A stretch of DNA of 17,382 nucleotides from an uncultured Bacteroidota bacterium (GTDB lineage: Bacteria > Bacteroidota > Bacteroidia > Bacteroidales > VadinHA17): assembly GCA_903865465.1 (NCBI GenBank), contig CAIPJU010000602.1, positions 1 through 17,382 on the forward strand, read 5' to 3'. The position numbers and the translations under genes are program-made. The notes under the pieces were generated by a model. The model ran no database searches and was not told where the DNA came from. It saw nothing but the letters and a program-made list of their open reading frames with translations. Positions 7,234 to 15,441 of this stretch are shown here, piece after piece. How positions within the stretch are numbered: position 1 is the stretch's first letter; the number at the start of each line of letters is the position of its first letter.

Positions 7234-7947
7234 ATGAAGACAAAGAGGGAAGAGTCAATACTCGATATTATTAGATCATTTGAAGAGATGGCTGATACCA
7301 TTCTCGCCCAGCTGAAACTGCTTGAAAAATATATGTCTTCCTCAGAGGATGAATCAAAGGAGAAAATCAGGCTGGAACTCGAAGAAAATGAATACAGGAT
7401 TGATAAATTTGAAGTCCTTTTAAGTGAAAAGTTTATCAACTCGATAGTTCTGTATCAGCCTGTTGCATCTGACATCAGAAAACTTGTTGCCATGTACAGG
7501 ATGAGCATTAATCTTGAACGTGTCGGCGACATGGTTATCAATATTCTCCATTCAATGGAAAATATTAAGAACAGCGAAGAGTATAAGGCGATGGCCGGGG
7601 TCATCAATACTATGCTTCTCTCGAGCACATCAATGGTCGAATGTTCTCTCCTTTCGTTCATTAATAATGACGACAAATATGCAGTCTGGACCATTAAAAA
7701 TGATGAAATAGTGGATGAAATGAACAGGAAACTGTTGGTTAACAGTATCTCCAGGTCGAATCTCAGCGACAGGCACAGGGAAATGCTCCTTAGTTATGTC
7801 GACCTTAAATCAGTTATATCAAATATTGAAAGGATAGCAGACCACGCTACAAACATTGCTGAGGCTTCGATCTATTCAATGCAGGGTACAGATATCAGAC
7901 ACACGGATCTTGAATCTGATCTGTCAACAAATACCGATATAATATAA
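7234..7947 (+). CDS. phoU: Phosphate signalling protein PhoU
   Basis: PhoU is a cytoplasmic helical-bundle protein. It links the Pst transporter to the PhoR kinase and damps the phosphate-starvation response when phosphate is plentiful. The 237 residues fit the family (about 215-240). Both metal-binding E-xxx-D-xxx-N motifs are intact, one per three-helix repeat: Glu95-Asp99-Asn103 in NLERVGDMVIN and Glu199-Asp203-Asn207 in NIERIADHATN. The C-terminal tail (about 216-237) is polar, probably disordered and specific to this lineage. The gene starts the phoU-phoB-phoR operon, with the regulator gene 12 bases downstream. In E. coli and many other bacteria phoU instead closes the pst operon. Here the pst genes are on the opposite strand, converging on phoR, so PhoU expression is tied to its signalling partners. 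Confidence 0.95.
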   Translation: MKTKREESILDIIRSFEEMADTILAQLKLLEKYMSSSEDESKEKIRLELEENEYRIDKFEVLLSEKFINSIVLYQPVASDIRKLVAMYRMSINLERVGDMVINILHSMENIKNSEEYKAMAGVINTMLLSSTSMVECSLLSFINNDDKYAVWTIKNDEIVDEMNRKLLVNSISRSNLSDRHREMLLSYVDLKSVISNIERIADHATNIAEASIYSMQGTDIRHTDLESDLSTNTDII

Positions 7948-7959
7948 TCCTTATTAAAT

Positions 7960-8646
7960 ATGGAGCTCAGGGGAAAGAGGATTCTTATTGTCGACGATGA
8001 AGAGGACCTGTGTGAAATACTTCAATACAATCTGATCAATCAGGGTTATCAGACTGAAGTTGCACATTCCGCTGAAGATGCATTAAAAAAGGAGCTTGAA
8101 AGTTTCGATCTGATTCTTCTCGATGTAATGATGGGCACAATGTCAGGTTTCAAACTAGCTGACAAACTCAGGAAAGAGATGAATATTGATGTCCCGGTAA
8201 TATTTCTAACAGCAAAAGACACAGAAAATGATATCCTGACGGGCTTTAGTCTTGGGGCTGACGATTATATTTCTAAACCTTTTTCAGTTAATGAGCTGGC
8301 GGCAAGGATTCGTGCCGTATTGAAACGATCATATGCCGACAAAGTTAATAAAAGGTCAATCCTCCAGTTCAATGGTATCGATCTCGACACTGTACGCAAG
8401 AGATTGATAATTAACGATGAGCGTATTGAACTTACTAAAAAGGAATATGAAATACTAAAGGTGCTTCTCGAAAATCAGGGACAGGTCTTTTCAAGGGAAG
8501 ATCTTTTGAACAGAATCTGGGGACATGATATTATTGTGACCGAAAGGACTGTGGATGTTAATATCACAAGGCTCAGAACCAAGCTTGGCCCCTACGGTCA
8601 TTCCCTCAGAAACAAGACCGGATATGGTTACTTTTTTGAACTCTAA
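7960..8646 (+). CDS. phoB: OmpR/PhoB-family response regulator, likely the phosphate regulator PhoB
   Basis: This is a two-domain DNA-binding response regulator of 228 residues. The receiver domain is at about 5-120. It has the acidic pocket Asp12-Asp13, phospho-acceptor Asp55 in LILLDVMM, Thr84 and the conserved Lys106 in SKPF. The winged-helix DNA-binding domain is at about 130-228, with ELTKKEYEILKVLLENQGQVFSREDLLNRIWG, the recognition region VTERTVDVNITRLRTKLG and the terminal wing GYGYFFEL. All catalytic residues are present. It is co-transcribed with phoU (12-base gap) and the kinase gene (18-base gap). PhoB proteins bind tandem 11-bp direct repeats, and such repeats stand just upstream of this operon. 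The family alone does not prove the phosphate role; the phoU and pst neighbours make it likely. Confidence 0.9.
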   Translation: MELRGKRILIVDDEEDLCEILQYNLINQGYQTEVAHSAEDALKKELESFDLILLDVMMGTMSGFKLADKLRKEMNIDVPVIFLTAKDTENDILTGFSLGADDYISKPFSVNELAARIRAVLKRSYADKVNKRSILQFNGIDLDTVRKRLIINDERIELTKKEYEILKVLLENQGQVFSREDLLNRIWGHDIIVTERTVDVNITRLRTKLGPYGHSLRNKTGYGYFFEL

Positions 8647-8664
8647 TCAGCTATTTTCAGAATT

Positions 8665-10425
8665 ATGATCACAAGGAATAAATTCAGGAACATTCTTTTC
8701 ATTTACTATTCATCAGTCTTTGTCCTCTTTACCCTCCTGATACTGGGCTATCTCTACAAACGTGAAAAAGATTTCAGGATATCGACACTCAATGATGAGC
8801 TCGACAAGATTACAAAAGTTGTTGATAATTATATCAGAGTAAACTCGATTTATGAAAAAGGAAACTGGGTCCTTACCGATTCGATTGTCAGACTGCTCCC
8901 TAAGGAAAACCTCCGTGTTACGGTGGTTAATAGTAATGGTGAGGTTTTTTATGACAGCTCTGTACATGATTGGAAATCGATGGAAAATCATAAAGGACGT
9001 CCTGAGATAAACGAATCGCTATATTCAGATTTTGGAGCTTCAGTAAGAAAATCAGGAACAACTGGAATCGACTATTACTATTTTGCCAAGTATTACAAAA
9101 AATACTACATCAGGGCGGCAGTGGTATATGATATCAAGGTTGTGAATTTTCTTACAGCCAGAAAATATTTCCTTATCGTGATTATCCTGGCATTCATAGC
9201 AATATGGCTTGTTCTCCTGGCAGTTACCAATAAATTTGCCAAGTCGGTCACGAAGCTTAAAGACTTCGCCATCAGTGTCTCAAATAATGAAAAAATAGAT
9301 TTTGATTCTGGTTTTCCAAGGAATGAACTTGGAATCATAGGTGAAGAGATTATCGATATCTATAAAAGGATGCTTAATACCCAAAACGAGCTGGCAAATG
9401 AGAAGGAAAAGCTCTTCAGCCATCTGAATGCCCTCAATGAAGGGATTGCCTTCTTTTCAAAAGACAAGACAAAAATCCTTACCAACAACCATTTCATCCA
9501 GTTCATGAATATTATCTCTGGCGAGCTTACCATTTCCTCATCTAATTTTTTTAAGATACAGGAGTTTGATCAGGTCCTTGATTTTATTGATAAACACAGG
9601 GACACAGAGATCAAATCATCCGATTTACCTAAGGCAGAGTATAATATAAGTAAAAACGGGAAATTCTTCAGGGTTCTTTGTGTTATTTTCCACGATTACA
9701 GTTTTGAAGTGATACTTAGCGATATGACCGCCATGGAGAAAAACCGGCTTATCAAGCAGGAGATGACTTCCAATATTGCTCACGAGCTTAAAACTCCCGT
9801 TTCGTCTGTTAAGGGATATATCGAAACACTTCTAAACGATCCAGCCATGGAGCAGGAAAAACAAAAGTACTTTCTTGAAAAAGCACTCGCCCAGGCTGAC
9901 CGTCTTACAGGACTTATTAACGATATTGTAGTAATTAATAAAATTGAAGAGGCCGGCAGTACTTTCCCTAAAGACAAAATTAACATAAAGGAAATTATTA
10001 CAGAGGTAAAAGATAACTTCATCTCCTCTATAAAGTCAAGGGAGATGAATATGGAGGTCATTGTACCTGACGAAGTGACTATTACCGGAAACAGATCACT
10101 GATTACTTCTATCTTCCAGAATCTTTTGGAGAACTCAGTCAATTATGCTGGTAGCCGATCAAAAATTGTTATATCGATGTATCGTGAGGACGAAAAATAT
10201 TGTCATTTCTCATTTTCCGATAATGGAATTGGAATTCCTGAAGAACATCTTGGAAGGGTATTTGAAAGGTTTTACAGGATTGATTCAGGACGGTCAAGAA
10301 AAAGTGGAGGAACAGGCCTCGGCTTAGCTATTGTTAAAAATGCAATACTTCTTCATAAAGGTGATATTCAGGTCAGGAACAGGATTGGCGGCGGACTTGA
10401 ATTCATATTCTCACTTCCAAAATAA
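8665..10425 (+). CDS. phoR: Membrane sensor histidine kinase, likely the phosphate sensor kinase PhoR
   Basis: The partner kinase of the upstream regulator has 586 residues. TM1 is at about 10-30 and TM2 at about 168-188. They enclose an extracytoplasmic sensor region of about 135 residues that is much larger than the almost absent loop of E. coli PhoR. It contains a PAS/Cache-like piece, LRVTVVNSNGEVFYDS, at 83-98, as in Gram-positive PhoR. A HAMP-like linker follows (about 189-240), then a degenerate PAS-like domain (about 245-355). The HisKA domain has the H-box NIAHELKTPVSSVKGY with phospho-acceptor His373. The ATPase domain has the N-box (QNLLENSVNYA, Asn487/Asn490), G1 (DNGIGIP, 519-525), the F-box (FERFYR, 533-538) and G2 (GGTGLGLAIV, 548-557). 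Everything needed for autophosphorylation is present. The large periplasmic domain suggests direct ligand sensing in addition to input through PhoU and Pst. Confidence 0.92.
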   Translation: MITRNKFRNILFIYYSSVFVLFTLLILGYLYKREKDFRISTLNDELDKITKVVDNYIRVNSIYEKGNWVLTDSIVRLLPKENLRVTVVNSNGEVFYDSSVHDWKSMENHKGRPEINESLYSDFGASVRKSGTTGIDYYYFAKYYKKYYIRAAVVYDIKVVNFLTARKYFLIVIILAFIAIWLVLLAVTNKFAKSVTKLKDFAISVSNNEKIDFDSGFPRNELGIIGEEIIDIYKRMLNTQNELANEKEKLFSHLNALNEGIAFFSKDKTKILTNNHFIQFMNIISGELTISSSNFFKIQEFDQVLDFIDKHRDTEIKSSDLPKAEYNISKNGKFFRVLCVIFHDYSFEVILSDMTAMEKNRLIKQEMTSNIAHELKTPVSSVKGYIETLLNDPAMEQEKQKYFLEKALAQADRLTGLINDIVVINKIEEAGSTFPKDKINIKEIITEVKDNFISSIKSREMNMEVIVPDEVTITGNRSLITSIFQNLLENSVNYAGSRSKIVISMYREDEKYCHFSFSDNGIGIPEEHLGRVFERFYRIDSGRSRKSGGTGLGLAIVKNAILLHKGDIQVRNRIGGGLEFIFSLPK

Positions 10426-10451
10426 AATACGGGGCTAACCGAAACGCCCCG
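10420..10451 (-). terminator. Intrinsic terminator of the porin-pst operon
   Basis: On the minus strand a 6-bp GC stem (arms 10446-10451 and 10430-10435, CGGGGC/GCCCCG) with a 10-base loop is followed by TATTTTATTT. The hairpin overlaps the pstB stop codon. On the plus strand no T-run follows, so it is not an efficient terminator for phoR. Confidence 0.7.
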
Positions 10452-11193
10452 AGATATAATCTTCAGTCTGTTTCTTTGCAGGATTCGAGAAGATAATCTC
10501 TGTTTTGTTCATCTCAACCAGGTCACCCATATAAAAGAAAGCGGTTAAATCGCTTGTCCGGGCAGCCTGCTGCATATTATGAGTAACGATTATAATCGTG
10601 TATTCCTTTTTCAGTTCCTGAATCAGCTCTTCTATTTTCGAAGTAGAAATCGGATCAAGGGCACTTGCAGGCTCATCCATCAGAATTATTTCCGGATTCA
10701 CTGCGAGAGTGCGGGCAATGCAAAGTCGTTGCTGCTGTCCTCCTGATAAACCAAGTGCTGAGTTGAAAAGCCGGTCTTTAATCTCATCCCATATAGCAGC
10801 CTGTCGAAGCGAACGTTCAACTATCTCATCGAGAACGCTTTTCTGCTTTATTCCGTTGATACGAGGGCCAAATGCAATATTGTCATATACCGACTTTGCA
10901 AAGGGATTGGACTTCTGGAATATCATTCCAACCTTTTTGCGCAGATTAACTACATCAATATTTTTGTCGTAAATATTAGTATTATCAATTATTACTTCTC
11001 CTTCAATCGTAACATTATCGATCAGATCATTCATTCTGTTGAGCGTCCTGAGAAAGGTCGATTTACCGCATCCGGAGGGTCCGATGAAGGCTGTTACCTT
11101 CTTCTCCGGAATTTCCATTGATATTTTCTTAAGGGCCTGACTGGCTCCATAATAAAGAGAAAGATCCTTAACCTTAACTTTTATTTCGTCCAT
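10435..11193 (-). CDS. pstB: Phosphate ABC transporter ATP-binding protein PstB
   Basis: PstB is the ATPase that powers high-affinity phosphate import through PstC-PstA at the inner membrane. From the ATG at 11193 it has 252 residues, the usual PstB length. The N-terminus MDEIKVKVKDLSLYYGASQAL matches PstB proteins closely. An ATG at 11214 would add seven residues and overlap pstA by 11 bases; it is possible but less typical. The motifs are Walker A GPSGCGKST (38-46), Q-loop FQKSNPFAKS (92-101), signature LSGGQQQR (149-156), Walker B ILMDEP (170-175), D-loop SALD and H-loop His205. QKSNPF and the PASALDP segment are PstB-specific variants. It is the last gene of the operon and its stop codon lies in the terminator hairpin. 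Confidence 0.97.
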   Translation of the reverse strand: MDEIKVKVKDLSLYYGASQALKKISMEIPEKKVTAFIGPSGCGKSTFLRTLNRMNDLIDNVTIEGEVIIDNTNIYDKNIDVVNLRKKVGMIFQKSNPFAKSVYDNIAFGPRINGIKQKSVLDEIVERSLRQAAIWDEIKDRLFNSALGLSGGQQQRLCIARTLAVNPEIILMDEPASALDPISTSKIEELIQELKKEYTIIIVTHNMQQAARTSDLTAFFYMGDLVEMNKTEIIFSNPAKKQTEDYISGRFG

Positions 11194-11203
11194 GAAAAGA
11201 TAA

Positions 11204-12097
11204 TTATTTAGCATTTTTTCTTATTCTGTATCTTATTACAACCGCTATGGCATTAAGTGAAAATGTCAGCAGTAACAAAACCAGGGTTGTTGCGAATTGT
11301 ATTGGAAGTGTTGCGTCGACATTTGAAGATTGGGTCGACATAATATAAATGTGATATCCTAATGACATAAACTGGTCACTCAGGGAATGGGGAATATCGG
11401 AAAGGAAGTAGGCTGCACCGGTAAAAAGGATGGGGGCGACCTCACCTGCTCCGCGGCTTACTGCAAGAATTGTGCCTGTTAATATTCCCGATACGGATCC
11501 GGGCAGCACAACTTTTTTGATTGTCTGCCATTTTGTGGCTCCCAGGGCAAGGCTTGCCTCGCGCATCTCCCTCGGGATAGTTCTTATTGCCTCTTCAACC
11601 GCTACAATCACGACAGGAAGAGTCAGAAGTGCCATAGTAAGGCTTGCCCATAAAATATTAGGTTGTCCCCAACGTAGTTCCCCCCCATTCAATAAGCCGT
11701 CCATATTTTTGCCAATGAACCCGATAAAGAATCCCAGTCCGAATAATCCGAAAATAATAGAAGGAACTACTGCAAGAGTCTTTACAGCAAACCGTATTGT
11801 CTTAGCCATGATAGATTTTTCATTGGCATATTCTGCGAGGTAGATGGCCGTTATCACACCAAAAGGAACAGCAGCTACAGCCATTATTATTGTCATAACT
11901 GCCGTGCCTACTATTGCCGGAAAAATCCCTCCCTTTGTCATTCCATCTTTTGGAAACTCTGACAGGAATGACCAGTTCAGCGACTTCCACCCACCAACCA
12001 CGGTTACGGCAAGTATCGAAACTATAACCAATATAATTACAAGAACTGAAACCAGAGTTATTCCTTCTATTACAGAATCCTTAATATTTCTATTCAT
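11204..12097 (-). CDS. pstA: Phosphate ABC transporter permease PstA
   Basis: PstA is one of the two membrane subunits that form the phosphate channel with PstC. It has 297 residues and about six TM helices, at about 11-36, 59-89, 104-130, 147-170, 201-235 and 268-290. The ABC-permease EAA loop that docks on PstB is MREASLALGATKWQTIKKVVLPG (178-200). GGIFPAIVGTAVMT at 56-69 and SRGAGEVAPILFTGAAYF at 214-231 are typical PstA signatures. It starts 13 bases after the pstC stop, and pstB begins about 10 bases beyond its own end. Nothing appears truncated. Confidence 0.95.
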   Translation of the reverse strand: MNRNIKDSVIEGITLVSVLVIILVIVSILAVTVVGGWKSLNWSFLSEFPKDGMTKGGIFPAIVGTAVMTIIMAVAAVPFGVITAIYLAEYANEKSIMAKTIRFAVKTLAVVPSIIFGLFGLGFFIGFIGKNMDGLLNGGELRWGQPNILWASLTMALLTLPVVIVAVEEAIRTIPREMREASLALGATKWQTIKKVVLPGSVSGILTGTILAVSRGAGEVAPILFTGAAYFLSDIPHSLSDQFMSLGYHIYIMSTQSSNVDATLPIQFATTLVLLLLTFSLNAIAVVIRYRIRKNAK

Positions 12098-12110
12098 TTC
12101 AGAAAAATAA

Positions 12111-13199
12111 TTATTTCTTTGATTGATAACGCCTTACCACCATATTTTTAATATAGAACTCCGCCAGGGCATTAAGTGCAAAAGTGAAGATAAAGAGCAG
12201 TGACCCAATGAGGAAAAGAACATTATAATGCGTATCACCAAAGACTACTTCAGCCATCTCAGCTCCAATAGTAGCTGATAGCGTTCTGACCGATTCAAAT
12301 GGGTTTATACCTGACATTGCTGCATTACCCGTAGCCATAAGTGCTATCATTGTCTCTCCGAATATCCTGCCAAGACCAAGGACAACAGCTGCAAAAATCC
12401 CGGGCACCGCCGTTGGCAATACGACATAAAAAGCTGTCTGCCTTCTGCTTGCTCCAAGCCCCAGGCTGGCCTCGGTATAAGTTTTTGGAACGGCGGTAAG
12501 GGCATCTTCGGTTAAGGTGTAGATTATTGGTATTGCTGCAAGGGCCATGGCGACTCCGCCAACGAAACTATTTAGCCTGCTTGCGTAATGAAATATATCC
12601 TGAAAAATGGTAGCCAAAACCATAAGGGCAAAAAATCCTATTACTACTGAAGGAAATCCTGCAAGCAGTTCAATTACAGGTTTTATAATCTCCCGAACTC
12701 TGGGTTTAGCAAACAATGCCGTATAAATAGCAGCAAGAATAGAGATGGGAGCAGCAAAGATCAGGGCAATGAGCGTCACCTTTAAGGTGCCAAGAAAAAG
12801 TGGTATCAAGCCGTAACGCGGATTATCTGATACAGGCATCCATGCTTTCGACAAAAGAGTTGATGATGGTTTGTCGATCGTTGTTACCTGAATTTCAGGA
12901 CTCTCTGATTTGGTTTTTTCCTGAGGTGTTGAAGAAGGGACTGTTTCTGTTCCACCATAATTTTCCTGGACCAGTTCTGTCGAAGCCGAAGTCTTGGTTT
13001 GGTCCATCCTGAATATTGGAAAGGCCTCACGGAAAACAAATATGAATATCAGAATTACAATAGCTATTGCGAGAAATGCTACTGCCCTGATTACCTGTTC
13101 GGCAAACCAGTCGGAAAAACGGAATTTCCTTTTGCTGAATGTAACCGGATTCCGTGGATTATGATCATTTTTCCCTGATCCAATCTGATTTTTCATCAT
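12111..13199 (-). CDS. pstC: Phosphate ABC transporter permease PstC with an enlarged first periplasmic loop
   Basis: PstC is the second phosphate-channel subunit, with 362 residues against about 320 in E. coli. Extra length comes from a polar cytoplasmic N-terminus of about 33 residues and from an insertion after TM1 (about 36-58). That stretch, about 64-112, is rich in Ser, Thr, Glu, Gln and Pro, with no predicted structure, and precedes the conserved KAWMPVSDNPRYGLIPLFLGTL. Core features are intact: TM helices at about 134-162, 176-200, 211-233, 262-287 and 326-349, and the EAA loop YTEASLGLGASRRQTAFYVVLP at 241-262. FGETMIALMATGNA at 280-293 is a PstC hallmark. The tandem ATG codons at 13199 and 13196 are both possible starts. 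The gap of about 90 bases after pstS holds a hairpin that may lower pstC expression relative to pstS. Confidence 0.94.
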   Translation of the reverse strand: MMKNQIGSGKNDHNPRNPVTFSKRKFRFSDWFAEQVIRAVAFLAIAIVILIFIFVFREAFPIFRMDQTKTSASTELVQENYGGTETVPSSTPQEKTKSESPEIQVTTIDKPSSTLLSKAWMPVSDNPRYGLIPLFLGTLKVTLIALIFAAPISILAAIYTALFAKPRVREIIKPVIELLAGFPSVVIGFFALMVLATIFQDIFHYASRLNSFVGGVAMALAAIPIIYTLTEDALTAVPKTYTEASLGLGASRRQTAFYVVLPTAVPGIFAAVVLGLGRIFGETMIALMATGNAAMSGINPFESVRTLSATIGAEMAEVVFGDTHYNVLFLIGSLLFIFTFALNALAEFYIKNMVVRRYQSKK

Positions 13200-13224
13200 A
13201 TTTGTGTGATTCTTGAATATAAAA

Positions 13225-13261
13225 TGTCAAGCTTGCCAGTGAATTTCTGACAAGCAAGACA
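13225..13261 (-). terminator. Intercistronic hairpin between pstS and pstC, possible leaky terminator
   Basis: On the minus strand the arms 13247-13261 and 13225-13239 pair as 4 bp, a 2-base internal mismatch and 9 bp (one G-U), around a 7-base loop. TTTTATATT follows immediately, a short T-rich tail. It lies between the pstS stop (13291) and the pstC start (13199). The structure is visible. Its role, partial termination or 3'-end protection giving more PstS than PstC, is inferred from the known excess of binding protein over permease in ABC uptake operons. Confidence 0.5.
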
Positions 13262-13290
13262 TATTACCCATTAATTAACCTTTAAAAACC

Positions 13291-14121
13291 CTATTTAACC
13301 GGGAAGTAACCAACTTCCGTAACTATCATCTGTCCTTCTGAACTCAGAATCCAGTCGACATATTTTTTTGTTTCTCCTGACGGACGATTCCTGAGATACA
13401 TATAAAGGAAACGTGTAATAGGATATTCGCCTTTACCAATCGACTCTGCTGTAGGGAGATAAGCTGTAGCATTAGCATCCTTTTTTACTTTTGCATGCTT
13501 CACACCAACTGCATAAGCCGCTCCTCCATAACCAATCCCGTTCACATCTTTTTTAACTGCATTTACTACTGCAGCTGTACCTGGCAGCGATTCTACAGAT
13601 GCTGCATAATCAGCTTTAACTACCTCATCATGGAAATATGTATAAGTTCCTGAGCTGTTTTCACGACCATAGAGTCTTATCTCAGCATCATTTCCACCAA
13701 CTTCTTTCCAGTTCCTGATTTTACCTGTATAAATGTCGCTGAGCTGCTTTAAAGTAAGCGCCTCAACCTTATTTGCCTCATTGAGGAAAATTGTAACACC
13801 ATCTTTCGCACAAGGTATCTGAACACCAAGTGTATTATATCTGGCTTTCAGCTTTTCGATTTCAGTCTGTTTCATTGGACGACTGGCGTTGCAGATATCA
13901 GTTGTCCCGTTTATGAGTGCAGTGATACCAACTCCTGAACCACCGCCTGTCACCTGGATAGTGGCTGAAGGATTGCTTTTCATGTAAAGCTCGGCCCATC
14001 TTTGGGCAAGTATTACCATGGTATCAGAACCTTTCACTGTTATTTTAGCCTGCGAAAATGCTGTTGCTGTGGCCATTGAGGCAGCTATCAGCATTATTGA
14101 GAATATTTTATTTATTTTCAT
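13291..14121 (-). CDS. pstS: Phosphate ABC transporter substrate-binding protein PstS
   Basis: PstS is the periplasmic phosphate-binding protein that delivers its ligand to PstCA. The ATG at 14121 gives 276 residues starting with a good signal peptide (MKINKIFSIMLIAASMATATAFSQ, cleavage near 24). An ATG at 14148 would add nine polar residues before it and is less likely. Phosphate-binding signatures are present: KGSDTM (30-35), the TGGGSGVGITALINGTTDI region (58-76), SRPMK (80-84) and REN-SSGTYTYF (153-163). This is the PstS subfamily with the GSDTM motif (TIGR02136-like), common in non-enteric bacteria. There is no lipobox Cys, so it is soluble rather than lipid-anchored. It lies about 40 bases downstream of the porin gene and is presumably transcribed with it. 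Confidence 0.95.
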   Translation of the reverse strand: MKINKIFSIMLIAASMATATAFSQAKITVKGSDTMVILAQRWAELYMKSNPSATIQVTGGGSGVGITALINGTTDICNASRPMKQTEIEKLKARYNTLGVQIPCAKDGVTIFLNEANKVEALTLKQLSDIYTGKIRNWKEVGGNDAEIRLYGRENSSGTYTYFHDEVVKADYAASVESLPGTAAVVNAVKKDVNGIGYGGAAYAVGVKHAKVKKDANATAYLPTAESIGKGEYPITRFLYMYLRNRPSGETKKYVDWILSSEGQMIVTEVGYFPVK

Positions 14122-14162
14122 TTTATATTTTTTGTTTGATATTGTCATTAACTTATTTATTA

Positions 14163-15407
14163 TCAGAATTTAGCCTGTACTCTTACTGAAAAGGTATTAT
14201 CATTAAGCTGAACATTAGATGTACCGGCTATGTTCTTTATTGAAGCATTTTTCTCATTCTGGGGCATTTCATACTGGGCGGATATCCTGATGTTATCGTT
14301 CAGGTAATATTGCCATGCAAGTGTAAATGTTTTATACCAGATCTCACTTTTTGCTGCATCGCCAGAAAGCTTGGTATTTGGATCATAGAAATCGTATTTT
14401 GCAACAAACTGATGTTTCAGACCCAAATTCTTAACAAAATAGAGATAGTATCCTGAAAAATTTCTAACTGTATTCGGGCTTGCCTTAAGCTGAGCCATTG
14501 TCGAAGATGCGGCAATTATGCTGGGTGTTGAATTTGTTCCGGCAATATATTCACCTTTAAGAGCAAGTCCGCCAAGAACATCTGCATAAATCCTTATTTC
14601 ACCTCCAAACCACTGCTTTTTGAGATAATCTCCTACCTTAACACTATCAAGAGTTCCATTAGACTCGTTTACATATTTATTGGTTTTAGCCCTGTTGCCA
14701 CCAAAATAACCGTTTACTCCAAAATCTATACCCAATCCGGCGGAGGGCATTTTCGCTGAATAAACAAATCGTGCCATAATATCTTTTTTGCTGTCGACAT
14801 CTTTTGCATTGGCACCAGTAAAGTTCCCATTCATGGCCATAAGCTGAAAAGTAACTGGTACATTGGTTCCCGAATACTCAAGTTTTGCTCCTACTTCCCT
14901 TTCTCCGGGATAGATAGCCCTGATGAGCCTCGAGCGCTCAAGTGTTTCTCTTGAACTTGATGAATACTCAACTTCATAATCGGGCCTGTTAAACTGACCG
15001 GCCCAGATTGTCCAGCCATTAAGCTTAGGTATATTGACAATTGCATAAGCATCTTTGAGTGAAAGGTTTCCTGTGCTGAAATCAGGTTGCAGAACAAATT
15101 TGACTCCATCGGCAGGCTCATATGTGAACTTGATCCTTGCCCGTCTTATATAAAATGTATTTGTAGGCTCATTGGTCTTTACAAGGTCTTTACCATAGTA
15201 TTCCCACTGTGACTGAATGTAACCTGATACTTTTATTTTATTTAGCTTGGCAAGATCAGATTCATTTACCAGTACCCTTTCATCAAGTGCATTCAACTTG
15301 CCCTGATGATTCTCAATTGACTCTTTCAGGGAGTCAAGCTTTTGTGTCTGTGAAAATCCGTAAACGGACATCACTGCTAACACTGCAACTGTAAAAATTT
15401 TCTTCAT
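14163..15407 (-). CDS. OprP/OprO-like phosphate-selective porin
   Basis: This outer-membrane porin of 414 residues probably lets phosphate or polyphosphate into the periplasm ahead of PstS. The start at 15407 is preferred over 15458: a Shine-Dalgarno-like AAAGAGA precedes it, a typical signal peptide follows (1-19, cleavage after FSQ), and the candidate promoter at 15442-15449 would leave the longer form untranslated. Residues about 22-58 form a short coiled coil (LDSLKESIENHQGKLNALDER), as in trimeric porins of this family. The rest alternates barrel strands and loops. It includes the family pattern FYIRRARIKFTYEP (85-98) and WTIWAGQFNRPDYEVEYSSS (132-151), and the C-terminal strand FSVRVQAKF with terminal Phe. 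YYLNDNIRISAQYEM near the C-terminus is also characteristic. It leads the porin-pstS-pstC-pstA-pstB operon, which is the main argument for phosphate as substrate. Confidence 0.88.
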   Translation of the reverse strand: MKKIFTVAVLAVMSVYGFSQTQKLDSLKESIENHQGKLNALDERVLVNESDLAKLNKIKVSGYIQSQWEYYGKDLVKTNEPTNTFYIRRARIKFTYEPADGVKFVLQPDFSTGNLSLKDAYAIVNIPKLNGWTIWAGQFNRPDYEVEYSSSSRETLERSRLIRAIYPGEREVGAKLEYSGTNVPVTFQLMAMNGNFTGANAKDVDSKKDIMARFVYSAKMPSAGLGIDFGVNGYFGGNRAKTNKYVNESNGTLDSVKVGDYLKKQWFGGEIRIYADVLGGLALKGEYIAGTNSTPSIIAASSTMAQLKASPNTVRNFSGYYLYFVKNLGLKHQFVAKYDFYDPNTKLSGDAAKSEIWYKTFTLAWQYYLNDNIRISAQYEMPQNEKNASIKNIAGTSNVQLNDNTFSVRVQAKF

Positions 15408-15441
15408 ATTTATCTCTTTAGTTTGAATTATTATCATGGTA

